Source: Albugo candida
Taxonomy: Eukaryota; Oomycota; Peronosporomycetes; Albuginales; Albuginaceae
Direction: 5' to 3'
Length of the DNA stretch: 64,000 nucleotides
Assembly (NCBI GenBank): GCA_905220665.1
Contig: CAJNAR010000147.1
Span: 186,001-250,000 of the forward strand
A model generated the notes under the pieces. That model saw nothing but the letters and a program-made list of their open reading frames with translations. It was not told the DNA's origin and made no database searches. Of this stretch, positions 1 to 9,480 are shown one piece after another. The translations under genes and the position numbers were made by a program. Position 1 is the stretch's first letter. Each line of letters opens with the position of its first letter.

Positions 1-1176
1 GTCATCAGGTACTTTGACAATAATGTCAACGACTGAACCCACTACCGCCCCTCTCGAGAAACTTCCGCATGGAAATGTTTCGACCCGGGGACACCATTTC
101 TGCAGGTGGATACGAATGGCGATAATGGCAGTCTTCCACTCGACTCGACTGAGCACGTGACGCACGGGAAATCGATGCGGCGAATCTATACTGTCGTGCT
201 TCTTGACATACTCGAGGTATTGTATACCAAACATCATAGCGTCAAAAGACTTCGATGGGGACGCCCCATGCATCAATTTGATCTTTGCAGCGCATTGAAC
301 AGTGTTTTCCATTGATTCATTATGCAGTATGCCTTCTGCCATACTTTTAGTCATTCCAAAAATGCCAAACAAATCACGAGTGATTAAAGGGCACATTGGG
401 CTGCCTCTCATCAGTGCTGTATCGCAACGGAAGTCACCGACTATGTCGGGATATTCGAGCTTGTATTTCTGTATGAGTCTCCATACGTCGTGGACAACGC
501 CAGGTAAGTCAGATTTTTGATTGAGGTAATTCTGGAAGCAGATGTCTTCTACACCAGGGGCTTGTTGATTCTCCAACATAGCAGAGAAAATGCATCTTGC
601 GGTCATACAAGCTTCCACCATCCAATGCATTCGATCACAAAGTCGCTCAGTAAAGATATATTCATCCATGACTTGTAAACAGAGAAACAGCACTGGTTGA
701 TCAGTCTGAAATGTATACACTTCCAGTGGGAATTTCCAGCGAGGAAACTCTCCAGTCATCAAATCCAAGTCATAATAGTCCTTTAGGTCGAGATAAGGGA
801 CATCTTCTTCACGTGCAGTGAGAGCTGTTACTTGGTCTTCTCCTACTGCTTCATCCATAAGTCCTCTCGACGCCGCGTCTAAAGACCCACATTCTGTACC
901 TTGCATAGTAAGTTTCCGATCTGGTAACAATAAAACGCTATCTTCCAGTAAATCTTTGTTTTTGTGGCCAGAGTGTTCGCTACACTGTCGCGTCAATAAA
1001 TCGTCACGATCGCCAAAGTGAACAATTTCAAACGATTCAGTGTCTGAAATATGTCCGACGTGACAATGAGGTATGTGGCTTTCCTCATTGACAATCGGCT
1101 TGTCCTCTCCTATGAACGAGTACAGGTCATGAAAGAACTTTTGCTTGCAGGAAGGAAGCAAAATGAAACTTTTCAT
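1..1176 (-). CDS. X-family DNA polymerase (mu/TdT/lambda-like), 3' end outside window
   Basis: The minus frame is open for 392 codons from an ATG at 1176 to the window edge, so the C-terminal fingers and thumb part is missing. Family X polymerases fill short gaps in base excision repair and end joining. The fit lies at the C-terminal end of the visible part: a hairpin-like FGIFGMTKSMAEG segment, then FGIQYLEYV (the usual ...GL.YY... helix), then a palm start with CGSFSRG, the GS..RG nucleotide-binding motif. In the next motif, family members have Asp-Val-Asp (GHDVD in TdT and pol mu). Here it reads GSVVD, so the first metal-binding Asp is Val382 and only Asp384 remains. The N-terminal 200 residues look unlike a BRCT domain, and an upstream exon cannot be excluded: the ATG follows an in-frame stop by seven codons. 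Family assignment is firm; catalytic activity is doubtful. Confidence 0.75.
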   Translation of the reverse strand, partial: MKSFILLPSCKQKFFHDLYSFIGEDKPIVNEESHIPHCHVGHISDTESFEIVHFGDRDDLLTRQCSEHSGHKNKDLLEDSVLLLPDRKLTMQGTECGSLDAASRGLMDEAVGEDQVTALTAREEDVPYLDLKDYYDLDLMTGEFPRWKFPLEVYTFQTDQPVLFLCLQVMDEYIFTERLCDRMHWMVEACMTARCIFSAMLENQQAPGVEDICFQNYLNQKSDLPGVVHDVWRLIQKYKLEYPDIVGDFRCDTALMRGSPMCPLITRDLFGIFGMTKSMAEGILHNESMENTVQCAAKIKLMHGASPSKSFDAMMFGIQYLEYVKKHDSIDSPHRFPVRHVLSRVEWKTAIIAIRIHLQKWCPRVETFPCGSFSRGAVVGSVVDIIVKVPDD

Positions 1177-2312
1177 CCAATTGACGCGATCACGTCAAAT
1201 ATGTACCGTATCAATGTGTCCGGACAATCTTGCGACCTGGCGACTGTATACTGATAAAAGGCACAAACTTTCTATAAAAATCCGCTCTTGGGAGGTATCG
1301 AATTCTGACTATGATCGATACAAATGGCTTTTTTACGCCATTATATGCGGTGCTGTACAACAAGTCATGTGAACATGGCAGCAGTTGTCAATATTTAGTA
1401 TAACTGATCTCTGTCCCGGCTTAATGTAGTGATGTGTGGCGTTTGTCACGCCTCGAATCAGCATGCTTTTCTTGTAGCTTTTCTTACTGCACAAATGATG
1501 CTTTCTCGCATATGTTCGGTTGTCTGACTAGAGCAGCAATGACTGATCCCTTTTTTCGCCAAGGAGCTTTATCAGAGTTTCTATATTAGCCGCGATTGTA
1601 GTCACCCTTCTTGTCTCGACGTATAATATCGAGGAAGCAGGTCGTCATCAGATTTTCAAACGTGCTTTGAGCCCTAATCAGCCATATAGACAGCCGTGCT
1701 GTCGTGCTTTGGGTTTGATAGGATCGTCTATATATCGATGCTAGCGCATGCAATAAAATCTTTTGAGAAATTAAAGTAGTAGCACCCCTACTACCCTTCC
1801 ATAAAATATTGATAATCGCTGGCTCTCTCTGGCACACACAGTTTGTCGCAAAACTTGTCATTAGAATTGGTGACTCAGGCCAGCACCTACGCAGTGACCA
1901 CATCACAATAAGCTATAATGTCCTTTCCAACGGGCTACCCATAGGAATGAGTGGGACCACAAATGCAGGGTTTTAGAAAAAAATTGCAGAGTCATTGATG
2001 TCTTTTTCATTTTTTCATCATCGCACTTATATAGGTCCAAAGGCAGTACTGGATCATAGTCGAAAGGGAAGGGCGAGATTGTCGCATCCCACTCTTTCCT
2101 ATTTCAAACCTAATCTTGCATCTTCTGTTGACACGAGTCTTGTTTTTTGATATTTCGATAGTAAAATTGCGATTCGATTTTACGTGCGCGATTGGTAATC
2201 TTTCTACTTTGATTTTATATGTACTTTGTACAACAAGTCTTCAAACCTGCATTGCACTGAGAGCATTCTGAGTTGGATTCTAGCGTCCTATATAATCTTC
2301 TCGGCTGTCCAA
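1177..2312. other. Gene-free stretch, probable divergent promoter region
   Basis: About 1.1 kb lies between the polymerase start on the minus strand and the homeobox start on the plus strand. It has no ORF with protein-like composition; a 106-codon minus frame at 1586-1906 has no family resemblance. The last 300 bases before the homeobox gene are AT-rich with T-runs. I see no RNA gene. Upstream exons of either flanking gene could lie here. Confidence 0.5.
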
Positions 2313-4126
2313 ATGATGGAACACAACATTCTAAACGTGTCCACCGATCAAAATAACAATGCAACTTCTCCATCGGCTGAGTCTGAATCGAAACCCACTG
2401 ATGAAGTTAAAATGTCTTCTGCATTGATATCGGCTTCACATCGCGATTACTGTAGCTCACAAGCCATCTCACCACTTCCTTTACAGCTGAATCACGAGCC
2501 AGCAAATCAGTTTACTATCGCCGGTACGATGGAACAAATCTGTATCCATGACGCTTCCTTGTCACCAAAACAGCTTTGTACGAATCAGGATAAAAGATCA
2601 ACAAAGGATACGCTCGATAGAACTTCTGAGCATTCGCCTTCGGATACACATACCAACGATGGCGATTTTATGGACGACTCCATGCAATCTAGCTCGGATA
2701 CCTCTCAGCCGCTCAATAATTGTAAAAAATCAAGACGTGAGTTACCCCCTCAAACCGTTGCATTATTAAAAGGATGGATGCTTTCTCCGGAGCATATAAA
2801 GCATCCATATCCAACCGATGCTGATAAGCAAATCTTGTTGAAAGAAACCGGTTTGAATATGAAACAGCTTACCAACTGGTTCACGAATGCACGCAAGCGA
2901 ATATGGAAGCCAATGATGCGTCAACAGCAAACAAAAAACATGCGCGATCATGCTCAATTTGACATGTCGTTTGGACTAGGATCAATTAATTTGCATCGAA
3001 GGGATACATCCGGACGCTTTTGTGCAGATAAATTATATGCAATCGATCCTAAAGCCCCTTTTACATCATCTAACTCTATGCAGCAAACCTTTCAACCCGA
3101 AGTAGATCAGATGAGAAGACACAGTCTAAATAGGGGATATTGTCCGCCTCGCAATATCCGATCCATGTCCGAGTCAGCCACTGGGAATAGTTGGGCAGCG
3201 TTTGAGTACCAACAGCAATGCTTACGAAAACGCTCTTATGCTCAAATGGATGAGCAGGATACCATAGAAAGAGGAAAACATAACTATCATTTGCAGCTAC
3301 TGCCGGGACGGGCAGCAAAGGCTTTGTCTGACTGGGTCCAGTCAAAATTGCACTCATCGTCGCCCTTTCCATCATCCTTGTATCCTACAGACGCTGAAAT
3401 ACTCAATTTTGCCCGTCAATTCGACGTATCCCCAGCTAGTATAGAGCAATGGTTTGACGTGCGTGTTACTACCGGACCTTGCTACGAACAACCTCGTAGG
3501 GCGCGTGAAGAATCATCCTGTTTGCGAGTTGCGGCGGTACGTGAGCATTCAATAATACATGCACATACGGTATGCCTAACGCTCTCGTGAATTTAATCTA
3601 GCATCATGCTTCCGCATCAAATTTGACGTTCTCCCGGAATAAAAATCACCGCTTTCTCAATAACAACATCAGCTCTATTCCATCGCCAAACAATCCCATG
3701 TTTCCATCAACTTCAGTCACACCATTTGCATCATCGATTCCATCGAAAAAAAATCCACTATTTCCGCCACCACCAGCAGCTGACAGATGCAACAGTATCA
3801 AATCGGCTTTTCCATTCGATACCACTCAACATACGTTCGGTTTTCCAAGAAAATTACATGCAGGATTTAATAGAGCACACAGTTCAAAATTGCCAGCATT
3901 GCACAGCTCCACTTCCGGCCAAGTGTCTCAGTCACGTGATGCTCGATCTCATACATTGGATATGGCCGAGTTTGCCGACGCTTGCCGAAGAAAAATGAAT
4001 TTTCAGGATGTTCTGGAGTCAAGTACTGCAAGGCTGGAGATCGGAGCACATACACACCCAGCTACTTTCAAACAGTCATTGGTCTTGAGACAATTCACGG
4101 CCTCGTTACAGCAGCCAGCAATGTAA
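2313..4126 (+). CDS. TALE-class homeobox transcription factor with a second degenerate homeodomain
   Basis: Exons 2313-3536 and 3602-4126 encode about 582 residues; the 65-nt intron opens GTACGTGAG and closes TAATCTAG. The first ATG in frame is 2313 (codons for Met-Met); an earlier TTG at 2226 is not a likely eukaryotic start. The homeodomain lies near residues 135-200: it has the three-residue-loop PYP of the TALE class and the helix-3 signature NWFTNARKR, which contacts DNA. About 180 residues further on, a second stretch with YPTDAEI and IEQWF resembles helices 1-3 of the same fold but lacks the Asn-Ala-Arg-Lys motif. The N-terminus is Ser/Thr/Gln-rich and the C-terminus Pro/Ser/Asn-rich, both probably disordered. 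It should act in the nucleus. Nothing in the sequence identifies its targets. Confidence 0.85.
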
Positions 4127-4177
4127 TTTCTTACAGGAGTCTGTATAATTGAGAAAAAACTGACATTTACCTTGAGC

Positions 4178-5722
4178 ATGCGACCTACTTCAGATGACGA
4201 CGTCGCACAATTATTATTGTACGACCAACAAGATCGTCGCACCTGGCGGAATAATTTTCGTGATGTGGGTAGGAGACCGTCTCGGATTCTTAATGCTGTA
4301 TTCGTACTTGGCATTTTCGCGTTTTTGGCGCTGCTATTCCACATCTACTCTGTCTCTTTATTGCGAGATGTTAAAGTCACACTTTTGGATCTCATTGTCC
4401 CAGACATGTGCCATGCGGATACAAACGCACAAATGAAAGTGCAATTAATGAACCCTTCCTACTGCTCACCCATGATAAGGTCTATCAGCTACACGATCAT
4501 CGCTCAAGGCCTCGGCACAGTCATAGGCAGCATACAGATCCCTTCTTTCAAGCTAAGTTCCGATAAATCGATCAAACTCCTTGATCTGCAAATACACATC
4601 CATTTGTCCCCTTTTGAGCTATTCGAAACAATAAAAAAATACAAGCACAATCTACGAATTCTTGAGAGTTACACTGTAGAGATTGGCTGCTTTCTGATTC
4701 CACTGAAGAAAACGATACAACTGTCAAGAGATATAGCAGCAGAAAATGCTCTTTTCTTTCTCCATCCAAACGAAAGCTGGAATGGAACGATGGAACAGCT
4801 CTTACTTCGAATTTTGAAAACGATTTCTTTGTCGCACTTTCGGGTGGAAGACGATATGATACATGAGCGTGTGTTTGCATTCACCACCGTGAAATTCGGA
4901 TACCAATCGCGCATTAAGTGGAATGTGCCGTCCTTTGCATTATGGCTTGAAAATGCGCAGTATGGATCTATTCTCCAAGTGGGGATGAAACGATTTATTC
5001 TCGGTACTGGGAATACTCACATATCGGCATTCACGGTTTTGCAACATAATGAAACAAAATCGTTATTACAGATGCTAAAAAGTTATCTTGCCAGCAATCA
5101 AGATATGACAATGTCTGTGCGGGGAAGTGAACGACACAATGACTGCTATTTCTCACAGCTTTTGCAGTACATCCAGATCGACTTTATAATTCCGAGTCAA
5201 GTTGATGGAAAGCCTGTGTTCTTGCGTAAGTATGCTGTTCAGCCGTATCTAAAGCAACTCAACTCTAAAACGCGTGTGTGCTTGCTGCAACTCAACGTGT
5301 CGATAATAGTAAACAATCCCTTACCGATCACATTTCAGCTTCTCAGAACCGAATTCGACTTGTATTACAAAGTGTACAAAGGAAAGACTGAGAGATTCCT
5401 CAATGAAAAATCCAGTCTACCAATATCAAGCAAAGAAACATTCCACCCTTTCCCGAATCGGCATGAGTCACCGTACACAGTATTCCTAGCTCACATTGAT
5501 GAAACTTATAGTATCACATGGGCGGCTCACGAGGAACATCAAGTTCTTCTTCAAGTGAACATTCAGAAGTTTATTATTTGCACAAAGCTGTTTCAGCTAT
5601 ATTTACAGAATCAGCTATTCTTCACTGTGTGGAAAGGGGTTCTAGGACTGCGCATTGCTGGGGGCAACTTATCGATACCATTTCAATTCAACGATATTCA
5701 TGTCACCCCTCACTTCAAGTGA
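4178..5722 (+). CDS. Single-pass membrane protein with tandem LEA2/WHy-like domains
   Basis: This is a single exon of 514 codons. The frame opens at TTG 4172, but the first ATG is 4178. A basic cytosolic N-terminus (about 40 residues) is followed by one hydrophobic segment (ILNAVFVLGIFAFLALLF), giving a type II topology. The rest reads as two LEA2/WHy-like beta domains: MKVQLMNPSYCSP... early and VSIIVNNPLPITFQLLRTEF later, each with the typical Asn-Pro turn. Similar proteins include plant NDR1/HIN1-like proteins and the yeast vacuolar protein Tag1; the resemblance is in fold, so a precise role cannot be read. A GTAAGT at 5226 could act as a donor, but the frame continues cleanly through it. 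Confidence 0.7.
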   Translation: MRPTSDDDVAQLLLYDQQDRRTWRNNFRDVGRRPSRILNAVFVLGIFAFLALLFHIYSVSLLRDVKVTLLDLIVPDMCHADTNAQMKVQLMNPSYCSPMIRSISYTIIAQGLGTVIGSIQIPSFKLSSDKSIKLLDLQIHIHLSPFELFETIKKYKHNLRILESYTVEIGCFLIPLKKTIQLSRDIAAENALFFLHPNESWNGTMEQLLLRILKTISLSHFRVEDDMIHERVFAFTTVKFGYQSRIKWNVPSFALWLENAQYGSILQVGMKRFILGTGNTHISAFTVLQHNETKSLLQMLKSYLASNQDMTMSVRGSERHNDCYFSQLLQYIQIDFIIPSQVDGKPVFLRKYAVQPYLKQLNSKTRVCLLQLNVSIIVNNPLPITFQLLRTEFDLYYKVYKGKTERFLNEKSSLPISSKETFHPFPNRHESPYTVFLAHIDETYSITWAAHEEHQVLLQVNIQKFIICTKLFQLYLQNQLFFTVWKGVLGLRIAGGNLSIPFQFNDIHVTPHFK

Positions 5723-5894
5723 AATGCGAACGCGCCACGGTGCGAGCAATTAACGTTGAATGTAATCACTTGATATAAATAACCGGGGCGGTTGAAACGA
5801 AACGGGAATCGCAAAAATAGTCGGAATCCAGCAACTACTATTGTTTCATTGTCGATAAAGCCTTCTCGGCATTATACAAACGTGAGACTTTAAA

Positions 5895-6590
5895 ATGGGC
5901 GCTGTTGTGACAAAACCGTTGTGTTTGGTGACGGGGCTCACATATCCAGCCTATGCAAGTTTTAAGGCACTGGATAAGCAGCATCCGAGAACAGATCAGC
6001 AATGGCTCACATATTGGGCCGTGTACGGCATATGCACCTCATTTGAGACGATATCCACGAAGACATGCCGAAAATTGCCTGGTTTTTATTTTGCCAAGTT
6101 CCTTTTTCTCTTATGGCTTATGCTTCCCAAAACAAGGGTAGGTCCTTCATTTCTTTCGGATGTACCTGAGTCACTGAATAGTTTTTTCTCTCAGGGTGCT
6201 ATGAAAATGTACAAATCGATTTTATATCCCATATACAAAATATATGAACCAAAACTTGATAGAAGGCTTTTAGAAATCCAAATTGGCGCTGAGGAGTTTG
6301 TGAACGAATACAAAACAAACGGTACTGAAGCAGTTACTCGAAGATTGCAGCGGATTCAACAATCCGAGGTCGTTACCAAGATCGCTGGTGCGATTGTGTC
6401 GCCGCTTCACTCCCCAACCTTGCAAAAACACCTCAGTGCCGCCAAGGATGTAATGCTTCGCCATAAACAGGCGCCATTGATATCAGACCAAGTAACAACA
6501 ATGAGCGAGGAAAAGTTGAAGCCTTCGAAGAAGTTGCAAAAGGACACGGCAGAAGTAGAAGAAGCCAGGGATCCACTCCTTGTGATGTAA
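5895..6590 (+). CDS. REEP/TB2/HVA22-family ER-shaping protein
   Basis: These proteins insert as hairpins into ER membrane and bend it. The Tyr-Pro near residue 22 (LTYPAYASFKAL), the YWAVYGICTSFE helix, and the LPKTR...GAMKMYKSILYPIY segment match the TB2/DP1/HVA22 domain. The open frame is 231 codons, but a 57-nt stretch, 6138-6194 (GTAGGT...TCTCAG), has perfect splice ends. Its removal brings LMLPKTR next to GAMKMYKSIL, where family members have an uninterrupted LP..(Q/R)GA. The mature protein is therefore likely 212 residues (exons 5895-6137 and 6195-6590). The C-terminal 80 residues are charged and probably cytosolic. The gene ends 38 bp from the convergent RbfA gene. Confidence 0.85.
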   Translation: MGAVVTKPLCLVTGLTYPAYASFKALDKQHPRTDQQWLTYWAVYGICTSFETISTKTCRKLPGFYFAKFLFLLWLMLPKTRVGPSFLSDVPESLNSFFSQGAMKMYKSILYPIYKIYEPKLDRRLLEIQIGAEEFVNEYKTNGTEAVTRRLQRIQQSEVVTKIAGAIVSPLHSPTLQKHLSAAKDVMLRHKQAPLISDQVTTMSEEKLKPSKKLQKDTAEVEEARDPLLVM

Positions 6591-6628
6591 ATAAGCCGAC
6601 GCTCATTTATAATAAAATCACATGTTCT

Positions 6629-7755
6629 TTAGCGCATTCTTATCTTTCCTTCTATGTCGCCCGCTTTGCCGCGCCGACCAGATCGATCCATCTCTTTCTT
6701 CGGGGAAGAGTGTTCGTACTTGTCAAAGCTTTCCTGTTGACAGCGCCTGAATTCAAGGACGGGTGCGTACTGATCATTGTGTCAGCATAGAAGATACCAG
6801 TACATTCAAGAAGAGCCTTACTTTGAGGTTCAGATGTCGTGCGAGCAAAGACCTGAATAGACCTGTTTTCTGTAATAGTCGACGCTCTAATGCATCAATC
6901 TTGCGCTTAGCAATCTGCTGATTAGCTTGGTTCTTTCGCGCTGGCGTCCAGTGTAAAACCACACGACGTAAATCAGGAGATGCGCTATTCTGAAAGCTCA
7001 TAAATTACATGAGATCTGAGAGAGAGTCAGTCATTTCTAGATAGATAACCTCGGTGACAAGCGGATAAATGGCATAATCAGTCGCATCTGCGTCCGATAA
7101 CAGCCGTTCCTGTATGAAATTTTGAACCTCAAATCCAACTCTTTCCTGACGATGTGACACCCGCTCTCTTTGTCCTTCAGACTGCACCTTGATCAAAGGC
7201 ACCTGCTGTTTGCTCCCTGAACACGGTTTAATTCAATTAAGCGATTTCAATGATTCTGTGCGACATACTTGCAATTCTCTTTTTTACGCCATTCTGAGTC
7301 TCTGATTTATTCGAAGATTCCAAAAGTTTGATGAGTTTATGTCGTGGTATTAATTGAGCCAATTCTTCTTCTTCTTCTAGCTCTTCCTCATTATCTGCTT
7401 CTCTCCATCCAAGTACTTCTCTGGGACTGTCATTATTGTCCGTCTCATGATCTTCGCCCCAGCTTTCCAGTAATCTAGGATTGCTACGAAGCTCTTTATG
7501 AAAGTCTTTCGTATTCATTTCGAACAAATTCGTGAACTCTGCCATCCTTTGATACATTTCTGCATCAACATTACGTATATCTCCGTCGTCGTCGGTGATT
7601 TGAGACGAATCGCCAAGTCTATTGCTTATTCTGTGTGCAGACTGTCTTCTTTTGTTACGAACGCACAAAGGAATGGATGAATGCACTTGTCGTGCAGTCA
7701 GATGTCGTAAGAAGAGTGAGACACTTTTACTGATTCCAAACGTTTGACGCCACAT
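6629..7755 (-). CDS. RbfA-type ribosome-binding factor, probably mitochondrial
   Basis: Exons on the minus strand are 7755-7269, 7216-7050, 6989-6822 and 6769-6629 (320 residues). RbfA binds the small ribosomal subunit during late maturation of 16S-like rRNA. The RbfA domain occupies about residues 200-300: FEVQNFIQERL, the ASPDLRRVVLHW strand, GLFRSLLARHLNLK and YAPVLEF, in family order. The N-terminal 170 residues include an Arg-rich, Ser-rich start that looks like a mitochondrial presequence, and an acidic stretch near residue 125. Intron 2 (7049-6990, 60 nt) starts with the weaker GTTATC, but its removal restores the conserved strand and deletes an in-frame TAA. The fourth exon carries the conserved APxLEF motif, which supports the 52-nt third intron. 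It starts 41 bp from the divergent RluA gene. Confidence 0.82.
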
Positions 7756-7796
7756 TGTATGTGAACCACTTATATCGATAATAAATCAAACAAACA

Positions 7797-9346
7797 ATGG
7801 ACTCCAAGCTCTCTGCACCAATTAGTTTGGACCCATCCCTCTCCAGCAATACGACTGCGAAACGTGAATTGCAATACGCTGATAAGAAGAATGCTAGCAA
7901 AAAGCACAGGAAAGAAAAGTTTCAGACACCAGAACCAGAATATATTATCAAAAATGGTTTGTCGCATCAGCGCTCTCTTCTTTATTACTTATCGTCAAGT
8001 CGTTACATGTAATCTCAGGATATCGACTTGTGAAGCCTTATGTGTACGAGTACCAAGCCTTTGCGAAAGAACGGTGGTACAAAAGGGAATTATTCGATGT
8101 ATTGACGACTGAATTTGGAGCCTACACAAGCCAATATTATGTAAAGGTTTATCTAAGATGATAGCCACGAGAATTGATGATTTTTCCAGGATGTCGCGGT
8201 ACGCTCTGGGCGTGTAACTGTGAATCACTCGATTGTCTCCCCGACTTATCAAATACAAAACGGCGATTTTATCGTCCACCGAACGCATCGACATGAGCCT
8301 CCGGTGAGCTCGGACAAAATTCCTGTCGTGCACGAGGATGATGAACTGGTAAGTCGGCTAGAATAAGCTGGAGATAGACCTAATGGTGCGGTTACGATGC
8401 AGCTGGTGGTTTCCAAGCCTTGTTCGATTCCGACACACCCATGTGGAGCGTACAGGCACAATTCTCTGCACTCAATTTTACTGCATCTATTTCCGGAGCT
8501 GAAATCTCTTCACGTTGTTCATCGTCTAGATCGATTGACTTCAGGTACGTTTTCTCAGTGTTGACAGGACTTGAGTAGAACCTAATGATTGTGTGCCAAG
8601 GAATCGTCATATTCGCCAAAAATGCTGCAACTGCGAAAAAACTAAGCACAGAGATGACCAAGCGCCAAGTTCGCAAGACTTATCTGGCGGGTGTCAAAGG
8701 TTCTATTCCTTTCAAATGGGATGAAGAAACCAGAAAGCGGCAAGATGAGATCAAGGAGCGAGCTAGGGACATCTGTGACGCTAGTGAGATTTCATTCAGT
8801 GAGAAACAGATCCGAGTCAAGTGTCCATTGAGATGTTTGTCGCATAAAAATGGTGTCTGGGAGTGTCATAAAGATGGTAAAGAATCTGAGACAATTTTTG
8901 AATTGGATCAGCTCACCGTACCAACTGAGAACCGAGGTGCCTTGAGCGTGCTGAGATGCTATCCAGTCACCGGCCGCACCCACCAGATACGTCTACACCT
9001 GCAACTCATTGGACTCCCAATTGCAAATGACCCTTGTTACGGCGGAAAATTACACTTTGGAGTCAATCCAGAACTTTCAAAAACGATCGATGAGACAAAA
9101 TCATCAGAGACAACAAAACCAAATGGAAATGAAACGACAAACGGGCAGGATGTGTTCCAACATGCTAATGAAGATATGGAGTCTTATATGCAGAGACTAT
9201 GTCAGAGATGCCATGACCATGCCGATGAAACCTCTTACAATCAAATACATCAATACTGTAGTGGTATATGGCTTCATGCTTTGGAGTACGAAATCGATAA
9301 AAAGAAATTTACTGCTTCTTTACCGGCCTGGGCATGTCGATTGTGA
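7797..9346 (+). CDS. RluA-family pseudouridine synthase (RPUSD2/Pus9-like)
   Basis: Exons 7797-7956, 8019-8140, 8190-8348, 8403-8544 and 8601-9346 encode about 442 residues. These enzymes convert uridine to pseudouridine in tRNA or other RNAs. After a Lys-rich N-terminus comes YRLVKPYVYEYQAFAKERW, the N-terminal motif of the RPUSD2/RIB2 group, and an S4-like segment (GRVTVNH). The catalytic motif HRLDRLTSG spans the fourth and fifth exons, with the nucleophilic Asp present. GRTHQIRLHLQ and a late insertion of about 90 residues rich in Gln, Asn and Glu follow. All introns are 49-62 nt GT-AG and all phases agree. The stop at 9344 overlaps a GTGAGT, so a short further exon is possible. It is divergent from RbfA; both may serve organelle translation, which is inference. 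Confidence 0.85.
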
Positions 9347-9480
9347 GTATTGAAGTCATTCCATGGGAGTATTATGAATGATGGGCCGAAACAGCTCTCT
9401 CTCATTACTCTCTTCACTAAGGTCAAGAAAATTGGAGATAGACTGTAAGTTCAAATCCACAACTAGACAATTCAATGATC

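Noticed and set aside
1586..1906. 106-codon minus-strand ORF
   Set aside because: No family resemblance, no signal peptide or repeat, Arg/Ser/Thr-rich composition like a chance frame in a gene-free stretch.
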